Assembly (NCBI RefSeq): GCF_000621745.1
Contig: NZ_JHXK01000032.1
Location: forward strand, 1-64,000
Direction of reading: 5' to 3'
Source of the DNA: Clostridium beijerinckii HUN142
GTDB taxonomy: Bacteria > Bacillota > Clostridia > Clostridiales > Clostridiaceae
DNA: 64,000 nt
Under the pieces are notes generated by a model. It searched no databases. It saw nothing but the letters and a program-made list of their open reading frames with translations, and was not told where the DNA came from. Each line of letters begins with the position of its first letter. Position 1 is the first letter of the stretch. A program made the position numbers and the translations under genes. Positions 53,821 to 62,540 of this stretch are shown here, piece after piece.

Positions 53821-54066
53821 TTAAGCCTTTCTTATTTTTTTTAATTTATTTTTCCAATCAGGAAAAAATCCTGATAAATATGACTTTTTAATATTATACA
53901 TATTTATAATGTTATCAAAATTTTTGTGATGACTAGCATTGAAAAAGTTATTGCTATCTAAATAACCAAGTGATCCAAATTTATCGGCTATATATGATGC
54001 AATATAAGATCTGAAGTTCAACTCAATTTCTTCAGTTAGCTTTAATAAAATAACGTTTTTAATAAT
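53821..54066 (-). pseudogene. Abi_2 (AbiD/AbiF-like) remnant
   Basis: The open frame reads LLKLTEEIELNFRSYIASYI, ADKFGSLGYLDSNNFFN and ends FFPDWKNKLKKIRKA. E-x-x-xR-x-x-I-A-x-x-x-A-x-x-x-G-x-x-x-YLD-x-x-x-F is the conserved block of Abi_2 abortive-infection proteins, which are about 300 residues long. Only some 80 residues remain, with no good start (a TTG at 54021 is possible), directly after the methylase. I read it as a truncated defence gene. Confidence 0.5.
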
Positions 54067-55987
54067 TTATATAATAATTTATTTCTTCATCAATAGCTTT
54101 TAAGTTTTGCTCATATGTTTTTTTTGCCTGCTGAATTCTTTCTTTGTAAGTTGTTTCATTTGATTTTATTCTTTCGGCTAATACATTTTGTTCTTCTAAA
54201 CTTATATCTGGTACCAACATATCTTTTAATTTATTAGGATTTAAAGCAATTATAGTTGAACCACTTTGCATACTAGATATAAGTTCTCTACCTTTAGGGC
54301 TACTTAAGTAAAATTTCAGAAAATAAGGATTGTAATCATGCTTTACTCTTATAAGCAAAATGTTTCCTGAAAAAACGCTTGGAGGCATATCTTCATCATA
54401 AATAGCAAGTTTTATTAATGTTCCCCTTGCAGATATAAGAATATCGTTAGGTTTTAATTCATATGATTGTATCTTACTATCAGATAAATTATTTACTTTT
54501 TCATTTTCCTCGTTAAATTCAATAGTATCATTATTGATATCACTTATTTTAATGTAACAATATGAATTATTCTCTGAATAATTACTACTATTTATATCGT
54601 TTTTTGATAGCTGCAACCCCCTTTTTACATCAGCAACTTCACTTAAAAATTTCATTTTTGCATCTTTTAAATGATCTAAAGAGTTATTTATATATAAAGA
54701 GCTGTCTAATTCAAAATTATGTTTTTCAATCATTGAAATATCAACGATTTTACTATATTCATCAATTTCGCTAAAATTGTGATATACATTAATTATTTTA
54801 TTAATATGTTCAGGTTTTAAATCATTTTTCCCACGTTCTCTTTTATAAAAATCCTTACTTGCATCAATAAATAATACTTTATCTTTTAAGCTTGCTTTCT
54901 TATTTTTGTTTATTATTAAAATTTCAATAGATATATTTGTAGATATATATAAATTACTTGGAAGAGAAATAACAGCTTCAATAAGATACTCTTGTAAAAT
55001 ATATTGTCTTATTTTACTTTCTGTTTTACGGGTTAGTGTTCCTTTACTAACTATAAATGCAGCTCTGCCAGAATCATTTAATGCAGCTATCCCCCTTTGA
55101 ATAAACAACCAATCAGCATTCATAGTGCTAGGAATACCATATTTAAACTCATCTCTATAACCTATTTCGCTTATATCCCATTTTAATCCAAGTGGTAAAT
55201 TAGATAATATTATATCCAAACTATTTCTATTTAAAATTGGATCTTTTAAACTATCTCTCATAGATATATTAGAATTCATAATTCCATGAAGTAGTAAATT
55301 AAGTTTACCTATAAGTGCTATTTTAAAGTTTATTTCCTGTCCATATAGATTAATTCTATTAAAATTTATATCTCTATAATTACACTCATTAATAATTTCA
55401 GCTAAAATACCACCTGTTCCGCAAGTAATATCTGCTATGTCCATATTTTTATACATATCAAATTCAAATAATCTTACTAGTAATTCTCTTATAGATTTTG
55501 TAGTTATAAATGAATAAGAACTTGAATCATAACTTAATGTTTGTAAAAATAGTTCGATAAATGGTCCAGTTATATTCCTTTCAGAATCTATATAATTAAA
55601 TTCAAAGTCACTGTAACTCATAAATATGTTCACTAGGTATTTGGGATTAACATAATCAAGGCTATAAAAACATAAAGATGTAAATATACCCTTTAGTATG
55701 GGATTACTATGTTCAAGTTTTGCTGCCATAGTATAAAGCTCTTCGCTAAATCCATTATTATGATAATTATTCATATACATATCCAAATCACTAGTAAATA
55801 TTTTTTTACATTCTAATGGAATATTCCATTTAAATCTTTCTTCTGAATCATTAATCCATTTTAACAATAATATCCCTACAGGGAGAAAATAAATTTCTTC
55901 CTGCAAAGCTTGAGACTTTAATAAATTTAATAATTGAATTGTTCTATTAAAAAGATCATTAACTATATTTTCTCGTTCTTTAATCAT
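54059..55987 (-). CDS. Type I-like N6-adenine methylase fused to a specificity domain (HsdM-S)
   Basis: 642 residues. Helical N-terminal domain, SAM-binding motif ADITCGTGGILAEI (about 186-199), catalytic motif region LSNLPLGLKW (about 260) where most HsdM have NPPF/Y, then from about 430 a target-recognition domain (EVADVKRGLQLSKNDIN; NDILISARGTLIKLAIYDED; PSVFSGNILLIRV) with a coiled-coil end. This fuses the M and part of the S subunit. No HsdR gene lies in the window. With NLPL in place of NPPY its catalytic ability is uncertain. Good site GGAGGAAGC in front of the ATG. Confidence 0.8.
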   Translation of the reverse strand: MIKERENIVNDLFNRTIQLLNLLKSQALQEEIYFLPVGILLLKWINDSEERFKWNIPLECKKIFTSDLDMYMNNYHNNGFSEELYTMAAKLEHSNPILKGIFTSLCFYSLDYVNPKYLVNIFMSYSDFEFNYIDSERNITGPFIELFLQTLSYDSSSYSFITTKSIRELLVRLFEFDMYKNMDIADITCGTGGILAEIINECNYRDINFNRINLYGQEINFKIALIGKLNLLLHGIMNSNISMRDSLKDPILNRNSLDIILSNLPLGLKWDISEIGYRDEFKYGIPSTMNADWLFIQRGIAALNDSGRAAFIVSKGTLTRKTESKIRQYILQEYLIEAVISLPSNLYISTNISIEILIINKNKKASLKDKVLFIDASKDFYKRERGKNDLKPEHINKIINVYHNFSEIDEYSKIVDISMIEKHNFELDSSLYINNSLDHLKDAKMKFLSEVADVKRGLQLSKNDINSSNYSENNSYCYIKISDINNDTIEFNEENEKVNNLSDSKIQSYELKPNDILISARGTLIKLAIYDEDMPPSVFSGNILLIRVKHDYNPYFLKFYLSSPKGRELISSMQSGSTIIALNPNKLKDMLVPDISLEEQNVLAERIKSNETTYKERIQQAKKTYEQNLKAIDEEINYYINY

Positions 55988-56039
55988 GCTTCCTCCACGT
56001 ATACCTTAGGTATCTAATTATTTTGATGTAAAAATATTC

Positions 56040-56378
56040 TTATTCATCATCATGAAATGATATACATACAACCTCATCTGGTGGATTAAATCTAATCTTG
56101 ATATATATAACTTCATCAATTAAATATTTAGATTTAAACTTAAATACATAACCAGGATAACCATCTCTATCTACTTCGGGTCCTCCGACCTTGTCTTTAC
56201 TGCTTAGCTGAAGTATAGCTTCCTTAGCATGATCTAAAGTTAAACCATTGTCTATTAAAAATTTATAATTTTTTCCTCTATAGTTTCCTTGCTTATCTTT
56301 AGCCAAACAAGGATGTCCTTTTTTAGCAACAGTTTTTTTAACTTTTTTTAAGAATTCATTTAGAAACTCATCTCTCAT
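56040..56378 (-). CDS. MqsR-like toxin (putative)
   Basis: 112 residues. The C-terminal half (DNGLTLDHAKEAILQLS, GGPEVDRDGYPGYVFKF, YIKIRFNPPDEVVCISFHDD) matches the widespread MqsR-like family (GLTxxxAKExILxL...GPExDRD...VYIKLKI...VVCISFHEA). RelE/MqsR-fold ribonuclease activity would be expected, although I did not identify catalytic residues with certainty. AAGGGGGTAC in front. It stands after the antitoxin-like gene, separated by 176 bp with a hairpin. Confidence 0.6.
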   Translation of the reverse strand: MRDEFLNEFLKKVKKTVAKKGHPCLAKDKQGNYRGKNYKFLIDNGLTLDHAKEAILQLSSKDKVGGPEVDRDGYPGYVFKFKSKYLIDEVIYIKIRFNPPDEVVCISFHDDE

Positions 56379-56445
56379 AATATGTACCCCCTTTCAACAT
56401 ATCTTAATGTATACTTTTGATAACTAATGCAATCATTGTAAATAA

Positions 56446-56472
56446 ATATGCAGAACTTTTCTGCATATTTAA
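56446..56472 (-). other. Hairpin between antitoxin and toxin genes
   Basis: AAATATGCAGAA pairs with TTCTGCATATTT around three bases; no T-run on the minus strand. It may tune toxin expression from the shared transcript. Confidence 0.4.
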
Positions 56473-56554
56473 ATGATATATCTATTCCAATTTAAAGTCA
56501 AGCACTATTTACCAATTAATCATATTTTAGGTAAAAAACAATTAGATGTAATTT

Positions 56555-57568
56555 TTATTTGAATTCCATTTTTAATTCATCAGCATAATCATAAGAAATT
56601 ATATCATTTATATCATTTTCAATCCATCCATTTTCTTTGTGAGATTCATCTGATATTTGACTGCAGCTTATATTTTTCAATTTTTCAATTACAGAGTCTA
56701 TTACTTCAATCTCATCCTCAGTATATATAGACATATCATAATTATTCTTACTTATTATTTTCGCTTTACTTGAATTAGAGTAAATATCCTCAGTTTCTTC
56801 TTTATAAAATTTATCATCTAGTAAATCAAGTATCTTTTCATAACCTTTATTTTCAATAACAGGTCCATATTGCTGCTTCACATATCTAAGACCTGTTATT
56901 GATCTTACATTTTCTTTAAAATTTTCAAAGTCGATAAACCATAAATATTTATTTAGGCTTGTTTTATATAAATTATCAACTTTTGATGCAATATAACTTA
57001 TTAAATTTTCAACTCTTTCAATATCAAATTTTCTGAATCCATTTTCTATATCTTCATCATGACTAAGTTCTAGTTCTAGTAATGACTTAATTATATTCTT
57101 TTTAGAGCTTTGAAAAGAACTTAATAGTTTATCATAAGTCTTTTGATTAATTCGATTAGCTTCAAAGGCTTCATTAACAATTAATTTAAATCTTTCTTCA
57201 TTATCGATTATATCTTTTAAAATATCACTGTGACTTTTGCTTGGAAGGGCACCTTTTTCATATCTGTTAATAGTCATTTTTCCCCAGCCAAGCACTAAAA
57301 CAAGCTCCCTTTGTGATATATTATATTTTTCTCTGAATTTAATAATTTCTTCAGCAGATATTATACCTACTAACTCTCCATACTTAGCATAAAGTCTTTT
57401 TAAGTTATCATTTTCTATATCTGGTACAAAAATATCATTCTTACACTCAGAGCAAACAGCAATATTTTCTTTAACATTTACAATTTGACCTTTATATTCT
57501 TTTATAGTATTTTCTTTTATATAATAATTAACTTTTTTATTACATTTCTCACAAAAAAATTTTTCCAT
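56555..57568 (-). CDS. Antitoxin with MqsA-type zinc finger, XRE HTH and Panacea (SocA-like) domain
   Basis: 337 residues, three modules. Residues 1-60: four Cys (FCEKCNKKV and AVCSECKNDI), a YgiT/MqsA-type zinc finger. Residues about 68-120: HTH (RELVLVLGWGKMTINRYEKG). Residues about 185-260: Panacea/DUF4065-type pattern (NLISYIASKVDNLYKTSLNK, YLWFIDFENF, ITGLRYVKQQYGPVI). Panacea domains neutralise many unrelated toxins, so it should be the partner of the 112-residue protein downstream. AAGGAGAG in front of the ATG. Confidence 0.75.
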   Translation of the reverse strand: MEKFFCEKCNKKVNYYIKENTIKEYKGQIVNVKENIAVCSECKNDIFVPDIENDNLKRLYAKYGELVGIISAEEIIKFREKYNISQRELVLVLGWGKMTINRYEKGALPSKSHSDILKDIIDNEERFKLIVNEAFEANRINQKTYDKLLSSFQSSKKNIIKSLLELELSHDEDIENGFRKFDIERVENLISYIASKVDNLYKTSLNKYLWFIDFENFKENVRSITGLRYVKQQYGPVIENKGYEKILDLLDDKFYKEETEDIYSNSSKAKIISKNNYDMSIYTEDEIEVIDSVIEKLKNISCSQISDESHKENGWIENDINDIISYDYADELKMEFK

Positions 57569-57851
57569 TTTAATCTCTCCTTATTTTTAAAGAGTTTTTA
57601 TATATTAGCTATGCTAAAAATACAATACAATTTTAATAGCTTATAGATATATAATATCATATGGCTCGAAAAAGTGCCACTATTTGATGGCAACTTTATA
57701 TTTGTATTTTAGACATAACAGCATTTTATTATACATATTAAAAATATTTATAGATATATTCACAGAACTACTTACATTGTATATTAACAATTCATGTTAT
57801 AATAAAAACAAATTAATGGTTATTATATTCCTAATGATAGTGGAGGAACTT

Positions 57852-58586
57852 ATGAAAAAATACTACCTATTTCTTGACGAGTCAAAACCTAATGGAAGTA
57901 ACTTAAAGCATCTTTGTTTAGGTGGCGTTATAATTGAGGAAGATACATATAAAAAAACAATAATAAGAGAAATAAATTCTATGAAGAATTCAGTATTTGG
58001 GGATACACAAGTAATATTGCATGAGTCTGAACTAAGATCTGCTAAAGGTGAGTATTCAGAAATGAGGAAAGAGAAAAAAAGAATTTTCTTTTGGAAGGAA
58101 TTAAATAGAATATTTGTAACTTATAATATAACAACTATAGGAGCTGCAATTGATGTAGATAAATATAGATCCTTTTATGAAACAAACTCTTTAAATGATG
58201 AATACTTCATAGTATTGCAGGCCGTTTTAGAAAATTTCATACATTTTCTCCAAAAACACAATGCACTAGGCTCTGTATTTATTGAGTCTAGAAATCATAA
58301 AGAAGATACAGACATTAGAAATACATATTACAAAATCATGGCAAATGGGACCTTATATTTAAATGCAAATTCTTTTCAAGATAGGCTTTTAAATAATTTA
58401 AACTTTGTTATAAAAGAAGACAACAACATTGGAGTGCAGCTTGCAGATTTTGTTCCAGGAACATTAAATAGAAAATGCAATGGTCTTAATCCTAAAGAAC
58501 CAAATATATATAAAGTTATAGAATCAAGTTTATATAATGGAAAGTGTAATTTAAAAGAAAGATTTGGCTTTAAAATAATGCCTTGA
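57852..58586 (+). CDS. DUF3800 family protein
   Basis: 244 residues from the ATG at 57852 (GTGGAGGAACTT in front; the longer frame from 57684 has no site). MKKYYLFLDESKPNGSNLKH is the DUF3800 N-terminus (Y-x-x-x-x-DESG), with a second acidic stretch FIESRNHKEDTDIRNTYY and the C-terminal NNIGVQLADFVPGTLNRK (xxGLQLADxxA). An RNase H-like fold is expected. DUF3800 proteins are common in mobile and defence islands; function not established. Confidence 0.8.
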   Translation: MKKYYLFLDESKPNGSNLKHLCLGGVIIEEDTYKKTIIREINSMKNSVFGDTQVILHESELRSAKGEYSEMRKEKKRIFFWKELNRIFVTYNITTIGAAIDVDKYRSFYETNSLNDEYFIVLQAVLENFIHFLQKHNALGSVFIESRNHKEDTDIRNTYYKIMANGTLYLNANSFQDRLLNNLNFVIKEDNNIGVQLADFVPGTLNRKCNGLNPKEPNIYKVIESSLYNGKCNLKERFGFKIMP

Positions 58587-58724
58587 TAGGACAAGCTTAA
58601 TGAAGTTAAAAGTTAAACAAAAGTATAGTAAATGTATAACAAAACCTTTGACTTGGTATCGAAACAATACTATAATAATACTATAACGTACTTCAAGAAG
58701 TACGTCATAAATTAAGTTAATTTT

Positions 58725-58746
58725 GAAGATCACGATAGTTTTCTTC
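58725..58746 (+). repeat. Conserved-loop hairpin 1
   Basis: GAAGA-TCACGATAGTTT-TCTTC: 5-bp stem, 12-nt loop. Same loop as hairpins 2 and 3 apart from its outer bases. Confidence 0.55.
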
Positions 58747-58760
58747 ACTAATATAATATT

Positions 58761-58792
58761 TATAAGGGAATTACGATAGTTCTTCGCTTATA
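58761..58792 (+). repeat. Conserved-loop hairpin 2
   Basis: Stem TATAAGGGAA/TTCGCTTATA (one G-G mismatch) with the 12-nt loop TTACGATAGTTC. Confidence 0.65.
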
Positions 58793-58800
58793 GTTTTAAA

Positions 58801-58835
58801 AAAATCTTTACCGAATAGTTAAGATTTTTTTTGTT
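58801..58835 (+). terminator. Terminator after conserved-loop hairpin 2
   Basis: AAAATCTT pairs with AAGATTTT, then TTTTTG, 8 nt after hairpin 2; together they could form the end of a small RNA. Confidence 0.6.
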
Positions 58836-58930
58836 TTGGTTATTTTAAGTTATTTTGGGTCATACTATTTGGTAGAAGAGATTTTTAATAAAGATCTCTG
58901 ACAACTTAAAATTTTTTGCATACTATATAA

Positions 58931-58958
58931 GTATAGAATTACGATAGTTCTTCTATAC
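58931..58958 (+). repeat. Conserved-loop hairpin 3
   Basis: Stem GTATAGAA/TTCTATAC (perfect) with the same 12-nt loop TTACGATAGTTC as hairpin 2. Confidence 0.7.
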
Positions 58959-59008
58959 ATGTTTATTTTATAATTGAATTATGAATATTTTTCAATTATA
59001 AATTTTAA

Positions 59009-59048
59009 AAGAAACCTTTTCTGTATAGTCAAGGTTTCTTTTTGTTTT
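59009..59048 (+). terminator. Terminator after conserved-loop hairpin 3
   Basis: AGAAACCTT pairs with AAGGTTTCTT, followed by TTTTGTTTTTT. ATAATTGAA/TTCAATTAT forms another hairpin just before it. Confidence 0.7.
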
Positions 59049-59266
59049 TTTATTTAGTATTTCTATGAGTTTATTATCTATTATATTAATTTTTGTGAAC
59101 TAAAGAGTTAAATTTAATTAGCTAAAATGGTAAGGAAGCTAAGACTTATGTAATTTAGAAACTAAAACATGATTGCATGAAGGTGAATATCCAGATACTT
59201 TTTAAATTATGCAGACAGTTTCTGCACAATTTAAGATGAACTTATAGATTTTAGATTATATCTAAC

Positions 59267-59729
59267 TATAACCTTTTGATAGTGGATATTTTTAAGTAAA
59301 ACTTATTTATGGTACTTAAAAATCTGTTAATATTATTGATTTTTTATGACCTATAAAAACAACAACAATATATGTTTTCTTATTGTTTTACAAATAGTTT
59401 AAATCATTTATAAAACAATAAGTTTTTTTAAATATAACTTTTTGATAGTGAAAATTGATTTAATATAACCTAGATATGATGTGTTTCTAAGTCCAACTAT
59501 AACTTATTGATAGTCTGTTGTTGTTTTATATAGTTTTATATTTATTGTTTTAATATGTTTTCGGCATAGTTGAAAGCCTTGATATATCTATGTTTCAATA
59601 GCTCAAATATAACCTTTTGATAGTAAAGTATAACTTATTGATAGTAAAAATGGATTTAAGCATAACCAGTTGATAGTGAACTGTAACCTAATGATAGTAA
59701 AAATTACTTAAATATAACCTTTCGATAGT
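59267..59729. repeat. Iterons of replicon 2 (eight copies)
   Basis: Consensus TATAACCTTTTGATAGT at 59267, 59433, 59498, 59608, 59629, 59661, 59682 and 59713. The last five are tightly spaced with alternating steps of 21 and 31-32 bp; the first three are spread out. They end 123 bp before the rep start, defining an iteron origin. Confidence 0.85.
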
Positions 59730-59852
59730 GAACTGAACTACAGTATCTAAATCAAGTGATACCAATATTTCACCTAGATTTTTTATAAAATATTTTAACT
59801 TATTGATAACCAATTACAAATAAGTTATATTTATAATGCGAGGTGATAATAA

Positions 59853-60869
59853 ATGCTTAATGAGTTAAAAAGCATGAGCAATAATTGGATATATCAAAGC
59901 AATAGACTGATTGAAGCATCTTATACATTAACTGTTATGGAACAGAAATTGATCAGACTGCTAGCAAGTATGATAAAAAAAGATGATGATTTTAAAGAGT
60001 ATAAATTTAAAACCAAAGAACTAATAAAAATATTAAATACAAGCGATAGCAGGTTTTATAGGGATATTGATAATATTACAGATTCTATTATGCAAAGAGT
60101 TATTAAAATAAAGGACATAAATACTGGAGAGTTTGAAAAATATCATTGGGTAGATACCTGTAAATATAAAGATGGAGTTTTAACATTAAAGGTAAATAAA
60201 GAATTAAAGCCATTTTATTTAAACCTAGATTGGTATACCAAATATCAATTAAAAAATATAATGCAATTCAAAAGCACCTACTCATTTAGATTATATGAAC
60301 TCGTAAAGCAATATGAAAAAATAGGAATTAGATCAATTACCATTGATGATTTTAGATGCGTATTGGACATTGATGATAAACAATATCCTAAATATGCAAA
60401 TTTAAAGCAGAAAGTAATCAGCGTTGCAGTGAATGAAATAAATTCAAAGACTGATTTATACATTGAATACGAAGAAATAAAAGAGATTAGAAAAATAACA
60501 TCATTAAAGTTTTATATAAAACACAATGAGAATGTGAAAAGTGAAATAGCTATTGACCTTGAAGATCTAAATAGAGAAAACATAAATTATGATATTAACA
60601 TTGTAAAAAATCTTATTGGAGATATAAGCTATAGTGAAGCTTATAAAATACTTAATGCTGCTGATTATGATATCGAGAAGGTTAATGAAAAATATAATGT
60701 AGTAAGTAAACTTAAAAATGTAAATAACTTAGTAGGAGCCATGATGCAGGCAATAAAAGACGATTGGACAGTGACTGAAGTTATTAATAATAAATTCAAT
60801 AATTTTGAAGCAAGAACTTATGACTATAACGAATTAGAAGCAAACCTACTCGGCTGGAATAAGGAATAA
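59853..60869 (+). CDS. Replication initiator protein, Rep_3 / RepB family (replicon 2)
   Basis: 338 residues after GCGAGGTGATAATAA. Rep_3 features: LIEASYTLTVMEQKLIRLLASMI near the N-terminus and STYSFRLYELVKQYE around residue 145 (winged-helix 1); the C-terminus NFEARTYDYNELEANLLGWNKE matches the end of the Rep at 172-1329. Binds the iterons directly upstream. Two different initiators with different iterons in one window point to a fused (cointegrate) plasmid. Confidence 0.88.
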   Translation: MLNELKSMSNNWIYQSNRLIEASYTLTVMEQKLIRLLASMIKKDDDFKEYKFKTKELIKILNTSDSRFYRDIDNITDSIMQRVIKIKDINTGEFEKYHWVDTCKYKDGVLTLKVNKELKPFYLNLDWYTKYQLKNIMQFKSTYSFRLYELVKQYEKIGIRSITIDDFRCVLDIDDKQYPKYANLKQKVISVAVNEINSKTDLYIEYEEIKEIRKITSLKFYIKHNENVKSEIAIDLEDLNRENINYDINIVKNLIGDISYSEAYKILNAADYDIEKVNEKYNVVSKLKNVNNLVGAMMQAIKDDWTVTEVINNKFNNFEARTYDYNELEANLLGWNKE

Positions 60870-61125
60870 TGGATAAATTAAATAACAAATTATGTTATAA
60901 AATAAGTTACACTTTTTGTTACAAATTTCATAACAACATTTTTAACTTATATTACAATATATTTGTTATTGCAGATGGTTTTATATATAGCTAGATATCT
61001 TATTAATATAGATATCTAGTTATATATTTATCTATATATTTTTATCTTTTAAGCGTATAAAGAGAATAATAAGTATGGAAGTTTTAATTATGGTAGAGAT
61101 TAAATTTGAAATAGAAAAATAAATA
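60870..61125. other. Intergenic after rep 2
   Basis: Contains further GTTAC motifs (about 60905 and 60920) and a short inverted repeat TAGATATCT...AGATATCTA at 60993-61019. No gene. Confidence 0.35.
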
Positions 61126-61242
61126 TTAATTATTTTCTCCATGTTCTAAAGACTCCATATACTCAATTAAATCACTAACATTTGTATAAGGATTGCTTTT
61201 TACAATATTTTTAGCAGTTCTTTTTAATCTTTCTAATTCCAG
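61126..61242 (-). other. Tiny overlapping open frame after the AAA ATPase
   Basis: 38 codons from a CTG at 61242 that overlaps the ATPase stop: LELERLKRTAKNIVKSNPY, then TNVSDLIEYMESLEHGENN. The composition looks coding but the start codon is non-standard, so it may be a remnant of a partner gene or of a longer ATPase tail. AAA_21 ATPases of the RloA type are normally followed by a full partner gene, which is absent. Confidence 0.3.
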
Positions 61243-62504
61243 TCACCCTTTAACACTGGAATTGCGCCATATTTTCCTTGAAGGTATCCTTTCTCTATAC
61301 TTATACTCTTTCTTACTCCTCCAAAATCATATAATGAATAAAGATCAGTACTCTTATCTTCTTTCTTTTCAGTAAACCAAATCTGATCTCTTCTTAAAAG
61401 ATCTGAATCAAGCGGGTTTGTATCATGTGTTGTAAAAATTAATTGAGCATTATTCTTATTCACATCAGGATCTAAAAACATTTCCAGAAGTTTCCTTACT
61501 AAAAGTGTATGGAGCCTAATATCAAGTTCATCAATTACAATTGTATATCCATTCAATAGTGCATTAATCCATGGGCCTAAAAGACCAAAAAACTTTTGGG
61601 TTCCATCTGATTCTTCATCTATATTAAATTCATAATTCATAATATTACCATCTTTATCTTTAGCATTATGAATCATTTTAATATCTATAATATTTGCATC
61701 TTGTACTTTTTTTAATAACTGGGATTTAACATCCTCAGATAGCAATTTAAATACATCAGAATTTATTATATCGTCACTTTTCCTTATATCTACGTCTATA
61801 TCATCTATTCCTACATCTGCTAGTTTTATATATTTTTTTACAAGTAAATTGATTTTTTCATCGTTATGCATACTTGATCCAGTATACCCTTCCAGATCAT
61901 CATGATTAATAAAAATATTTAAATAACTGCTTAACCATTCAAAAGGAACCTTTGCTTTTTCATATTCCCACAAACTTTCTGTGGCAATAAATAGTTTATT
62001 TTTAGAATGAAATTTATTTTTTAATTCTGATTGACGTTCAACATCAATTGTAAACTTATATTCATCTCTTTCTCTTTCAAAAATAATACTTTGTCTGCCA
62101 TTTGGGTAATAGTATAAATACTCATCAATAACCTCATCTTCTGTTACAGAAAAACCATAAAGATATTTTACATCATTATGAATAAATAAAATTTGAAATT
62201 CACTAGGTTCATTTATACATCTATTGTCAAGCTTAAATGGTTTTCTTTGTATCTTAATACCTTGCTGCATTTCATGTGAATTCTTTATGAAATTCTTTAC
62301 AAATCTTAGTGCTTTTAAAATATTAGATTTTCCTGAAGCATTGGCACCATATATAACAACTGATTTTAAAGCATTTTTTATTTTTTTTCCGTCTTCATAT
62401 GGTAAAAGATTATCTTCAAATGAAGAATCTTTAGATGCCACCATACTTAAAGTTACTTCATTTTTTATAGATAAAAAGTTTTTTACCGTAAACTGTAATA
62501 ACAT
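61233..62504 (-). CDS. AAA family ATPase (AAA_21/AAA_15, RloA/AbiL-like)
   Basis: 423 residues: ABC/SMC-type head opening MLLQFTVKNFLSIKNEVTLS, Walker A YGANASGKSN (about 54-63), signature-like SDGTQKFFGL, Walker B TIVIDELDIRLH (about 333) and switch TTHDTNPL. No nuclease domain after the head, unlike OLD proteins. Relatives pair with small partner proteins (RloB, AbiLii) in abortive infection; no complete partner is seen here. GGAGGGC in front of the ATG. Anti-phage role is inference. Confidence 0.75.
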   Translation of the reverse strand: MLLQFTVKNFLSIKNEVTLSMVASKDSSFEDNLLPYEDGKKIKNALKSVVIYGANASGKSNILKALRFVKNFIKNSHEMQQGIKIQRKPFKLDNRCINEPSEFQILFIHNDVKYLYGFSVTEDEVIDEYLYYYPNGRQSIIFERERDEYKFTIDVERQSELKNKFHSKNKLFIATESLWEYEKAKVPFEWLSSYLNIFINHDDLEGYTGSSMHNDEKINLLVKKYIKLADVGIDDIDVDIRKSDDIINSDVFKLLSEDVKSQLLKKVQDANIIDIKMIHNAKDKDGNIMNYEFNIDEESDGTQKFFGLLGPWINALLNGYTIVIDELDIRLHTLLVRKLLEMFLDPDVNKNNAQLIFTTHDTNPLDSDLLRRDQIWFTEKKEDKSTDLYSLYDFGGVRKSISIEKGYLQGKYGAIPVLKGDWN

Positions 62505-62540
62505 TTTAGCCCTCCGTATAATAATTTTATCAAGTAAATC

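Larger units (their letters stand above)
58587..59852. other. Origin region of replicon 2: hairpins, terminators and iterons
   Basis: No protein gene. From left to right: palindrome ACGTACTTC-AA-GAAGTACGT (58687-58706), three hairpins with a shared 12-nt loop, two terminators, then eight iterons up to the rep start. Confidence 0.6.

Noticed and set aside
58689-58958. CRISPR-like spacing of repeats upstream of replicon 2
   Set aside because: The repeated unit is a loop inside different stems with irregular spacing (36 and 170 nt), not a direct repeat with regular spacers; no cas genes.
59267-59729. Iteron array as a possible CRISPR
   Set aside because: 17-bp units with short irregular AT-rich gaps directly before a rep gene; a standard iteron origin.
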